DNA of 64,000 nucleotides from Anaerosacchariphilus polymeriproducens (GTDB taxonomy: Bacteria > Bacillota > Clostridia > Lachnospirales > Lachnospiraceae): NCBI RefSeq assembly GCF_003363435.1, contig NZ_QRCT01000007.1, positions 62,001 through 126,000 on the forward strand, read 5' to 3'. Both the position numbers and the translations under genes were made by a program. The notes below the pieces were generated by a model. It saw only the letters and a program-made list of their open reading frames with translations. It had not been told where the DNA came from and did not search any database. Positions 1 to 8,126 of this stretch are shown here, one piece after another. Within the stretch, counting starts at the first letter, position 1, and every line of letters starts with the position of its first letter.

Positions 1-1
1 A

Positions 2-1201
2 GAAATTAAAGAGGATTTTTATGGGAATCGTATTGTAATGTTTGCACCATTGTATCTATCTAATTATTGTGTAAATGGCTGTGTTTACTGCCCTTATCAT
101 TTACAGAATACTCACATTGCAAGAAAAAAATTAAGTCAGGATGAGATTAGAAATGAAGTGATTGCACTTCAGGATTTGGGTCATAAGAGATTGGCGCTCG
201 AGGCCGGTGAACATCCGACAGAGAATCCAATTGAGTATATATTAGAAAGCATAGAGACAATTTACAGTATTAAACATAAAAATGGTGCAATACGTAGAGT
301 TAATGTAAATATTGCAGCGACTTCGGTAGAAGATTATAGAAAATTAAGAGATATTGGTATAGGTACGTATATACTTTTCCAAGAGACATATAACAAAGAA
401 AGCTACCAAGCCCTTCATCCATCAGGGCCAAAGAGTGATTATGCATACCATACAGAAGCCATGGATCGTGCTATGGAAGGTGGAATTGATGATGTGGGAT
501 TAGGCGTTTTATTTGGCTTAAATTTATATCGTTATGATTTTGTTGGACTGCTAATGCATGCAGAACATTTAGAAAGTTATAAGGGTGTTGGACCTCATAC
601 AATTAGTGTGCCAAGGCTTAGAAAAGCAGACGATATTGATCCGGATGACTTTGATAATGGAATTGATGACAAGACCTTTGAAAAGATCGTTGCATGTTTA
701 AGAATTACAGTTCCATATACGGGAATGATCGTTTCTACGAGAGAGAGTCAAAAATGCCGTGAAAGACTATTGAAATTGGGAGTATCTCAACTTAGTGGAG
801 GTTCTAAGACCAGCGTGGGAGGATATGCAGAACCCGAATTAGAAGAGGAAAATTCGCAGCAGTTTGATGTGAGTGATACAAGAACTTTAGATGAAGTAAT
901 AGATTGGCTTATCAGCATGGGACATATTCCAAGTTTTTGTACAGCATGCTATCGAGAAGGCAGAACAGGAGACAGATTTATGAGCTTGCTTAAAAGCGGA
1001 CAAATTGCAAATTGCTGTCAGCCTAATGCTTTGATGACATTAAAAGAATATTTAGTAGATTATGCATCAGAAGAAACCAAGGAAAAGGGAGAGCAACTAA
1101 TATTAAAAGAAATTGAGAAGGTTCCAAGTGAGAAAGTAAAAGCAATCGTGAAAGAAAACCTGGTTAAGATAAGTCAGGGTAAGAGAGATTTTAGATTCTG
1201 A
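2..1201 (+). CDS. hydG: HydG, radical SAM maturase of [FeFe] hydrogenase (5' truncated)
   Basis: HydG cleaves tyrosine to supply the CO and cyanide ligands of the hydrogenase H-cluster. The reading frame is open from the first bases of the window, so the N-terminus is missing; the ATG at 38 lies inside the conserved region and is not the true start. About 400 residues are present against roughly 470 for the family. The radical-SAM cysteines appear as CVNGCVYC (CX3CX2C) close to the truncated end. The C-terminal second-cluster cysteines appear as CTAC followed by CC about 22 residues later; that C-terminal domain separates HydG from HydE and ThiH. hydF follows after 18 nt, so the two are surely co-transcribed. 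The family call is secure. Confidence 0.95.
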   Translation, partial: EIKEDFYGNRIVMFAPLYLSNYCVNGCVYCPYHLQNTHIARKKLSQDEIRNEVIALQDLGHKRLALEAGEHPTENPIEYILESIETIYSIKHKNGAIRRVNVNIAATSVEDYRKLRDIGIGTYILFQETYNKESYQALHPSGPKSDYAYHTEAMDRAMEGGIDDVGLGVLFGLNLYRYDFVGLLMHAEHLESYKGVGPHTISVPRLRKADDIDPDDFDNGIDDKTFEKIVACLRITVPYTGMIVSTRESQKCRERLLKLGVSQLSGGSKTSVGGYAEPELEEENSQQFDVSDTRTLDEVIDWLISMGHIPSFCTACYREGRTGDRFMSLLKSGQIANCCQPNALMTLKEYLVDYASEETKEKGEQLILKEIEKVPSEKVKAIVKENLVKISQGKRDFRF

Positions 1202-1219
1202 CAATAAGGAGGAATAGAG

Positions 1220-2461
1220 ATGAGTTTAAATAGTACCCCGAAAGCAGATAGAGTCCATATTGGAATATTTGGTAAAAGAAATGCGGGAAAGTCAAGTTTA
1301 ATCAACGCGATAACAAATCAAGATCTTGCAATAGTTTCAGCGATAAAGGGAACTACAACGGACCCTGTTTACAAAGCTATGGAAATTCTACCCCTTGGTC
1401 CTGTTGTTGTTATTGATACGCCCGGTCTGGATGATACAGGAGAATTGGGAGAACTTAGAATAGAAAAGAGTTTTCAAGTATTAAATCAAACCGATATAGG
1501 TGTATTAATTATAGATTTTGGAAATGAAGTAACAGAAATTGAAGAAAAGCTTGTTCGATTGTTTATTGAGAAGAAGATTCCTTATATTATAGTTGTAAAT
1601 AAAGCAGAGGAAAAAACAGATTTACAGTTAGAACAAGTAAGAAAGATGCTAATAGCAAAGTTTAGTCAATTTGAAGAAGAAGCAGGAGAAAATATTTTAT
1701 TTGTCAGTGCTAAAAATAAAGAAGGAATTTTTGAATTAAAAGAATTTTTAGGGAAACATGTGATTAAGGATAATAAAGAACAACCTTTAGTAGGAGACTT
1801 GATCCAAGCAAATGATCTAGTGATTTTAGTGGTACCTATAGATTCGGCTGCCCCCAAAGGAAGATTGATATTACCACAACAACAAGTAGTGAGAGATGTT
1901 TTAGATCATAATGGAATCGCAGTAGTCTGTCAGGAGACAAATTTGAGTGAGACGATAGAGAGTCTTGGTAGAAGGCCCAAAATAGTAATTACAGACAGTC
2001 AGGTATTTGAAAAAGTGGATAAGAAGACATCTGAAGATATTATGCTGACCTCATTTTCTATATTGTTTGCCAGGAAAAAAGGTGATTTGGAAGCTTTGGT
2101 AGAAGGTGCCAGAGCTATTGAAAATTTGCAAGATGGAGATACTGTATTAATTTCTGAAGGATGTACTCATCATAGACAATGTGACGATATAGGTACTGTA
2201 AAGCTGCCACGCTGGATACAAAATTATACGAAAAAGAAGTTAAATTTTGAATTCTCTAGTGGTACAGGATTTCCGGAGGACTTCTCAAAATATGCATTGG
2301 TAGTACACTGTGGGGCATGTATGTTAAATGAACGAGAAGTAATGCATAGGATTCATAAGACAAAGCAACAGGAGACAGGTATCACAAATTATGGAGTTCT
2401 CATTGCATATATACATGGTATTTTAGAAAGAACGTTATCACCCTTTAAGCATATAGTATAG
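1220..2461 (+). CDS. hydF: HydF, [FeFe] hydrogenase maturation GTPase
   Basis: HydF is the GTPase scaffold that carries the 2Fe subcluster precursor made by HydE and HydG and delivers it to apo-hydrogenase. The 413-residue length is normal. An N-terminal Era-like GTPase domain has a P-loop at residues 18-25 (GKRNAGKS) and a DTPG switch motif. The C-terminal part has the cluster-binding cysteines: C315 in a CTHH stretch, and C364 and C367 in HCGAC. The ATG is preceded by AAGGAGG with normal spacing. It follows hydG in the same orientation; hydE and the hydrogenase itself are not in this window. Confidence 0.95.
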   Translation: MSLNSTPKADRVHIGIFGKRNAGKSSLINAITNQDLAIVSAIKGTTTDPVYKAMEILPLGPVVVIDTPGLDDTGELGELRIEKSFQVLNQTDIGVLIIDFGNEVTEIEEKLVRLFIEKKIPYIIVVNKAEEKTDLQLEQVRKMLIAKFSQFEEEAGENILFVSAKNKEGIFELKEFLGKHVIKDNKEQPLVGDLIQANDLVILVVPIDSAAPKGRLILPQQQVVRDVLDHNGIAVVCQETNLSETIESLGRRPKIVITDSQVFEKVDKKTSEDIMLTSFSILFARKKGDLEALVEGARAIENLQDGDTVLISEGCTHHRQCDDIGTVKLPRWIQNYTKKKLNFEFSSGTGFPEDFSKYALVVHCGACMLNEREVMHRIHKTKQQETGITNYGVLIAYIHGILERTLSPFKHIV

Positions 2462-2488
2462 TATAATTTAGCTAAAAAGGAGAGTTCA

Positions 2489-2998
2489 ATGGACAATCGT
2501 AAAAATCCTTATGGTATGGATCCGTATTATAAAGGTGCTCAAAATAACGAATTAAACGATAAAGTGCCTTTTTACATGACTTATCCGCCTGTAAATAATC
2601 ATCAAGATGAATTGGATTATGAACGGGATATGGATAAATTCAAACGGATGTATCCGGAACAAGCACGTTTGATTCAGAAGTATGTTGATGAAGAATGTGA
2701 TAAGATGGAATACGAAGGCAGTCAGATGTTCGATGAGTATCCTGATCAAGTAACCTTAAGGGGTATTGCGAAACGTATTTGTGATAAAATGGAGATGCAG
2801 TCAGTTGAAACACAGCAATACCGGCCTTATCCACCAAGACCACCTTATCCACCAAGACCACCTTATCCACCCGGACCGAATCCACCCGGACCATATCCAC
2901 CAAGACCTTACCCTTTGAGAGATTTTGCAGAAATAATTTTGTTTAATGAGATTTTTAGAAGAAGATGCAGACATAACAGATGTCGTCGGTGGTGGTAA
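2489..2998 (+). CDS. Orphan protein with proline-rich PPYPPRP repeats and a basic tail
   Basis: No known function is recognised. The 169-residue product has three parts. The first ~105 residues are charged and probably helical, with acidic/aromatic patches such as MEYEGSQMFDEYPDQ. Residues ~111-143 are an almost pure proline-arginine-tyrosine repeat built on PPYPPRP. The last ~25 residues hold an aliphatic segment and a Cys/Arg/Trp tail (RRRCRHNRCRRWW). No signal peptide or membrane helix is evident. AAAGGAG lies before the ATG, and the gene sits 27 nt after hydF. Similar N-terminal blocks are, to my recollection, common in Lachnospiraceae hypothetical proteins; a spore-coat or surface role is only a guess. 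Confidence 0.75.
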   Translation: MDNRKNPYGMDPYYKGAQNNELNDKVPFYMTYPPVNNHQDELDYERDMDKFKRMYPEQARLIQKYVDEECDKMEYEGSQMFDEYPDQVTLRGIAKRICDKMEMQSVETQQYRPYPPRPPYPPRPPYPPGPNPPGPYPPRPYPLRDFAEIILFNEIFRRRCRHNRCRRWW

Positions 2999-3085
2999 AA
3001 TTTTAATTTAATAAAAATTTTGGTTGTGGTTTTTAAAGAAAGGAATTACAATAAAAGAGAAATAACTGCCAAAGGTGGACGTATA

Positions 3086-4252
3086 ATGAAAGAACTAAAG
3101 GATTTTTTGGAACGATACTTAAACGAGAATATGACTCAGATAATTTTAAGTAATCCTCGTTTGAAAGAAGGACTGTTGAAAGTGAAAATCAGACCTGTAC
3201 TCATGAAAGGGAATTTAAATTTTCAAGCAGTTCTATATAGAAATAGTAAAGTGTTTCATCAAAATTTTGGGGTATCAGATATGATATCTCAAATTTTGAT
3301 GTGGTCAGAAAAAGATTTTAAACAGATAGAGATGGATACAATGGAGTCACATTTAACCGTATTAATCAGTAAAAAGGGTAAAGTGACAATGAAAAAAAAG
3401 AATCAAAGTCCTTCTTCTGATGTACCAAAGAGCTTGGAACATAATCGTAAAAAACAATATATTTTGCAAGAAAATATACCCATTCCTTTTTTAGTTGATC
3501 TAGGTGTACAAACTATTGATGGAAAGATAATAAAATCCAGATATGATAAGTTTCGTCAAATCAATCGGTTTTTAGAATTTATTGAAGATATCATACCATC
3601 ACTTCCAAAAGGAAGAGAATTGACAATTATAGATTTCGGCTGTGGGAAGTCTTATCTCACATTTGCCGTGTATTATTATTTAAAAGAAATGAAAGGTTAT
3701 GATATTCGTGTAATTGGATTGGATTTAAAGGAAGATGTTATTCAAAATTGTAATGAATTAAGAAAAAAGTATGGATATGAAAAGCTGGAGTTTATATTGG
3801 GCGATATTGCATCCTTTGAGGGAGTTGATTTAGTTGATATGGTGATTACACTTCATGCTTGTGATACAGCGACAGACTTTGCAATTGGAAAAGCAGTTGC
3901 ATGGAAAGCTAAAGTTATTTTATCCGTACCATGCTGCCAGCATGAACTTAATCAACAGATAGAGAATGAAATATTTAAGCCGGTATTTCAATATGGTCTG
4001 ATTAAAGAAAGAATGTCGGCTCTGCTTACTGATGCTTTACGTGCAGAATTATTAAAATCACAAGGATATTCTGCTCAAATATTAGAGTTTATTGACATGG
4101 AACATACACCCAAGAACATTCTTATCCGAGCTATAAAAACAAGTGAAAAGAGTAATAATAGAAAAGAGTATGAGACATTAAGAGATTTCTTGGGAGTAAA
4201 TCCAACGTTAGAAAGATTATTGCTGGGTGATAGACAGGAGGGGGATTTATGA
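3086..4252 (+). CDS. Class I SAM-dependent methyltransferase (Methyltransf_32-like)
   Basis: The central part has a Rossmann-type SAM-binding motif I (IIDFGCGKSYLTF) followed by VIGLDLKEDVI as motif II and a later MVITLHACDTATDFA stretch, typical of the GSTCD-like methyltransferase family. A CCQHELN block follows, which in related proteins lies near the substrate pocket. The substrate is unknown; RNA or a small molecule are both possible. The ATG at 3086 is chosen over an upstream TTG at 3020 because AAGGTGG lies just before it. The stop overlaps the start of the next gene by 4 nt (ATGA-type), so the two are translationally coupled. Confidence 0.85.
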   Translation: MKELKDFLERYLNENMTQIILSNPRLKEGLLKVKIRPVLMKGNLNFQAVLYRNSKVFHQNFGVSDMISQILMWSEKDFKQIEMDTMESHLTVLISKKGKVTMKKKNQSPSSDVPKSLEHNRKKQYILQENIPIPFLVDLGVQTIDGKIIKSRYDKFRQINRFLEFIEDIIPSLPKGRELTIIDFGCGKSYLTFAVYYYLKEMKGYDIRVIGLDLKEDVIQNCNELRKKYGYEKLEFILGDIASFEGVDLVDMVITLHACDTATDFAIGKAVAWKAKVILSVPCCQHELNQQIENEIFKPVFQYGLIKERMSALLTDALRAELLKSQGYSAQILEFIDMEHTPKNILIRAIKTSEKSNNRKEYETLRDFLGVNPTLERLLLGDRQEGDL

Positions 4253-6783
4253 AAAAAGGAATAATTAAACTTGGAGTTCTCTCACTCCTCTTTGTAGTAT
4301 CCTTGTTCATAATCAGTAAACTTTATAACCGAGGGAATGCTGATTTAACAACTACTATGAAAGAAGCTTCGTATCCTATTGCTTATTTTGAATTTAAGGA
4401 ACAACCGATAAACTTTCTTCATGGATACGCAAATGAAATGGAAGCGAATTATATGCGAGATTCTTTAACAATAATGGGAGAAGATCGTGTACTGCCATTA
4501 GTTATTAAGGATTTTGGTTCACAGTTAAAAGGTCTTTCTTTTGAAGTTAGAAGTTTAGACACGAAACGTTTAGTTGAATCCACAAAAGTAAACGACTACA
4601 AATTAGAACAAGGTGTATTACGTGCAGACTTACCCCTTAAAAATCTTCTGGAAAATGGACAGGATTATATATTGATTTTAAATCTGGAAATGAAGGAAAA
4701 TACGATACATTATTATACAAGAATACGTCAGGAAACAGAAGAAGAATTAAATGAAATATCATCATTGTTAACGTTTGTACAAGAGTTTCATGGATGGACG
4801 TTAGAAGATGGACATGAGGATAAGATAACAACGTATTTGGAAACAAATGCAAAAAGTGATAATTCAAGTTTACATTACGTAGATATTCACTCTAGTTGTG
4901 AACAGGTAACGTTTGGAAATTTAGAAATTCAAGAATTGGATAAGCCAAGAGTATCCATTAAGGAGTATAATCCGGTTTATGGAATATTTACGATTAGTTA
5001 TACAGTTACGACGCCAGGCGCTGATGGTGATACCGAGTATTATAATGTCGAAGAATTTTATAGAGTAAAGAAAACGAGTGAAAGAGTTGTATTGTTGAAC
5101 TTCCAACGTAATATGGAGGAAATATTTATTGGAGACAATCATATTATTAATAATGGAGAAATTCAGCTTGGTATAGGAGATAAAGATATTGAATTTAAAG
5201 GAAATGAAAAAGGTTCTGTAGTCTGTTTTGAAAAAGAGGGAGAACTATGGAGTTATAAACAAGAAAGTAATGAATTAATTAAAGTATTTGGTTTTCGAAG
5301 TGGAGAAGGTATTGATGAGCGGGAGAACTGGCAGCAGCATGAGATTCAAATTATTAATGTTGATGAGAATGGAAGTATAGACTTTTTGGTATGCGGGTAT
5401 ATGAATCGAGGAACTCATGAAGGAAAAGTCGGTATCGCTGTTTATCATTATGATACTGTTACTAATACTGTGGAAGAAGAAGTCTTCATTCCAAGTACCA
5501 AGTCTTATCAGGTTTTGAAGGAAGAAGTAGGAGAACTGCTCTATGTAAATGAAGATAATAAATTGTTCCTAATATTAGATGGAGTTTTTTATACAATTGA
5601 TTTAAATACTAGAGAAATGAAAGTTATTGCAGAAAATTTAAAAACCGGTTGCTATGCTGCATCACAAAATGGGCAGATGATCGGTTGGCTTACAGATAAT
5701 GAAATAAATAGTTCTCAGGAATTGAAAGTATTGAATTTAAATAATTTATCAGAATATTTAATTTCAATTAGTGGAAAAGAATATCTACGTCCATTAGGAT
5801 TTGTTGGAACTGATATAGTTTATGGAATTGCCAAAGAAGAAGACATAACCAAAGATATAACAGGAAAAACGGTATTTCCGATGTATTCTGTAAATATTAT
5901 GAATCAGAAGAAAGAAGTGGTAAAAGAGTACAAGCAGGCAGGTTGTTATGTCGTATCGGCGCAGATTGAAGATAATAATATTAAATTGAAGCGTGTAAGC
6001 AAAGGAGAATCAATATCAGGGTTTACTAAAATTGGAGATGATCAAATTGTAAGTAACAGTGAAGCGAGTGAAGATAAGGTGAAGCTTCAATCTACCGTTT
6101 CTGATTTGAAAAAGAAAGAAATTCAGATAGCAATGGCAAATGAAATAGAAGAAAATCAACCTAAAATTGTGATATCAAAAGAAGTTTTATTAAATGAAGA
6201 AAGAACGATAGAGTTGTCAAACAATGGAACAAAAGCTTCTAATTACCTGGTCTATGCAAAAGGAAAAGTTGTTTTAAAGACAAACTTAGTGAATGAAGCG
6301 ATTCCATATGCCCAAGACCAGATTGGAGTTGTAGTTGGTGATAGACAGCAGTATATTTGGGAAAGAGGAAATTTATTAGTTAGGACCCAATTAGAGGGGC
6401 TTTCATTGAATCAAACACATACAGTGAATGAAAGTTTAGGTGTCTGCTTAACACTTATGTGTCAGAAGAAAGGCAGGCAGATAGACGCTCAGAAGTTATT
6501 GGGTGAAGGTGGAACCGTACTTTCGATATTGAAGGAAAATATTAATGCAGATGTATTAAGTTTAAGCGGTTGTACACTGGATGAAGTATTATACTTTGTA
6601 AGTAAGGGTAATCCAGTACTTGCAATGACAGATAAAGAGCATGCAGTTCTGATTGTAGGATATGATGAATTAAATATCAGTATACTTGACCCGGTTAAAG
6701 GAAACACATATAAAGTGGGTCGTAATGATAGCAGAACGATGTTTGAGGGAACCGGAAATGTATTTGTAAGTTATATTAACTAG
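4249..6783 (+). CDS. Large membrane-anchored extracellular protein with C-terminal C39-peptidase-like domain
   Basis: The 844-residue protein has an N-terminal membrane anchor (residues ~5-25, LGVLSLLFVVSLFIISKLY) and is otherwise predicted outside the cell. The middle is rich in short beta strands with hydrophobic/aromatic repeats, compatible with a propeller-like fold (inference). The last ~115 residues resemble a papain-like C39 domain: C733 in GVCLTLMCQ, H798 in KEHAVLIVGYDE, and D814 in ILDP occupy the Cys-His-Asp positions. Either a surface cysteine peptidase or an inactive binding domain fits. It is coupled to the upstream methyltransferase. No close family is recognised over the full length. 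Confidence 0.75.
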   Translation: MKKGIIKLGVLSLLFVVSLFIISKLYNRGNADLTTTMKEASYPIAYFEFKEQPINFLHGYANEMEANYMRDSLTIMGEDRVLPLVIKDFGSQLKGLSFEVRSLDTKRLVESTKVNDYKLEQGVLRADLPLKNLLENGQDYILILNLEMKENTIHYYTRIRQETEEELNEISSLLTFVQEFHGWTLEDGHEDKITTYLETNAKSDNSSLHYVDIHSSCEQVTFGNLEIQELDKPRVSIKEYNPVYGIFTISYTVTTPGADGDTEYYNVEEFYRVKKTSERVVLLNFQRNMEEIFIGDNHIINNGEIQLGIGDKDIEFKGNEKGSVVCFEKEGELWSYKQESNELIKVFGFRSGEGIDERENWQQHEIQIINVDENGSIDFLVCGYMNRGTHEGKVGIAVYHYDTVTNTVEEEVFIPSTKSYQVLKEEVGELLYVNEDNKLFLILDGVFYTIDLNTREMKVIAENLKTGCYAASQNGQMIGWLTDNEINSSQELKVLNLNNLSEYLISISGKEYLRPLGFVGTDIVYGIAKEEDITKDITGKTVFPMYSVNIMNQKKEVVKEYKQAGCYVVSAQIEDNNIKLKRVSKGESISGFTKIGDDQIVSNSEASEDKVKLQSTVSDLKKKEIQIAMANEIEENQPKIVISKEVLLNEERTIELSNNGTKASNYLVYAKGKVVLKTNLVNEAIPYAQDQIGVVVGDRQQYIWERGNLLVRTQLEGLSLNQTHTVNESLGVCLTLMCQKKGRQIDAQKLLGEGGTVLSILKENINADVLSLSGCTLDEVLYFVSKGNPVLAMTDKEHAVLIVGYDELNISILDPVKGNTYKVGRNDSRTMFEGTGNVFVSYIN

Positions 6784-6799
6784 TAAGGAGTGTGTAAGA

Positions 6800-7915
6800 A
6801 TGGATGAAAGAATCAAAACATTAGCGAAAAATCTTGTAAATTATTCCTGTAAGGTGAAAGAAAATGAAAAAGTTTATATTCATCATATTGGAATTGATAC
6901 AATTGATTTAGCAAGACAACTGATTAAAGAAGTATATAATGTCAAAGGAATCCCTTTTGTACATTATACAGATAATAAAGTACAGCGTGATATAATGATG
7001 AATTGTACAGAAGAGCAATTAAAGCTTATGGCGGAGATAGACTGCCATGAAATGGAAAACATGGATTGCTATATTGGAATTCGGGGTTCTGATAATGTAT
7101 CAGAATTATCTGATGTTCCAGGTGAAAAAATGAAAATGTATGAAAAACATTATATAAAGCCGGTACATCATGATATCAGAGTTCCCAAAACCAAATGGGT
7201 AGTATTGCGTTATCCAAATAGTGCCATGGCACAATTAGCAAATCAAAGTACTGAAAATTTTGAGGATTTTTATTTCCAAGTATGTAATCTGGATTATTCA
7301 AAAATGAATGAAGCTATGAAACCGTTAGTATCATTAATGGAGAAGACAGATAAAGTACATTTAGTTGGCAAGGGTACAGATCTTACATTTTCAATAAAAG
7401 ATATACCTGCAATTCCTTGTGCAGGAGAATTGAATATACCGGATGGTGAAGTTTTCACAGCACCTGTAATTGATTCAGTTCAAGGAAAGATCACATATAA
7501 TACACCATCTTTATATCAAGGGTTCACTTTTGAGAATGTTTGTTTAGAATTTAAGGATGGTAAAATTGTGAATGCTACAGCTAATGATACGGAACGTATA
7601 AATGAAATTTTTGATACAGATAAAGGTGCTCGTTATGTGGGAGAATTTGCGATAGGTGTAAATCCTTATATATTGAATCCAATGAAAGATATTTTATTTG
7701 ATGAAAAAATCATGGGTTCCATACATTTTACACCGGGAAATTGTTATGAAGAGGCACCAAATGGAAATAACTCTTCTATTCATTGGGATTTAGTAATGAT
7801 TCAAACACCTGAATTTGGTGGAGGAGAGATATATTTTGATGATGTATTGATTCGAAAAGATGGTTATTTTGTTCATGAAGATTTAAAATGTTTGAACCCA
7901 GATAATTTAAAGTGA
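6800..7915 (+). CDS. Aminopeptidase, M29 family (AmpS/aminopeptidase T type)
   Basis: A cytoplasmic metallo-aminopeptidase that removes N-terminal residues from peptides. The 371-residue length is usual for M29. The signature GELNIPDGEVFTAP carries the two metal-binding glutamates, and later His-containing blocks (GSIHFTPGNCYEE; SSIHWDLVMIQ) supply the remaining ligands of the dinuclear site. AGGAG precedes the ATG. It lies 16 nt after the membrane-anchored protein, so it may be the distal gene of that operon. A short AT-rich interval with weak hairpins follows before the PBP gene. Confidence 0.92.
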   Translation: MDERIKTLAKNLVNYSCKVKENEKVYIHHIGIDTIDLARQLIKEVYNVKGIPFVHYTDNKVQRDIMMNCTEEQLKLMAEIDCHEMENMDCYIGIRGSDNVSELSDVPGEKMKMYEKHYIKPVHHDIRVPKTKWVVLRYPNSAMAQLANQSTENFEDFYFQVCNLDYSKMNEAMKPLVSLMEKTDKVHLVGKGTDLTFSIKDIPAIPCAGELNIPDGEVFTAPVIDSVQGKITYNTPSLYQGFTFENVCLEFKDGKIVNATANDTERINEIFDTDKGARYVGEFAIGVNPYILNPMKDILFDEKIMGSIHFTPGNCYEEAPNGNNSSIHWDLVMIQTPEFGGGEIYFDDVLIRKDGYFVHEDLKCLNPDNLK

Positions 7916-8126
7916 TTTAGTGTTATTCATTAAAATAATAGAGCGGATATCACGCTAGTTATGATAACTGCTCTTTATTTATTACATAGGATATTTGCAA
8001 AACTGTATATTTTGTAAATTATGATGGACCGAAGATAATATTTTATATTTAGCTAAGAGAATACGAAGCCAAGTGCCTAGAATTCCAATAGATATAAAAT
8101 TTATAGGAAGGAAGCGACTATTAATT

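Noticed and set aside
7920-7985. Hairpins between the aminopeptidase and PBP genes as a terminator
   Set aside because: AGAGC/GCTCT and AGTTAT/ATAACT stems exist but are short, and the T-tract is broken by A. Evidence is too weak to list.
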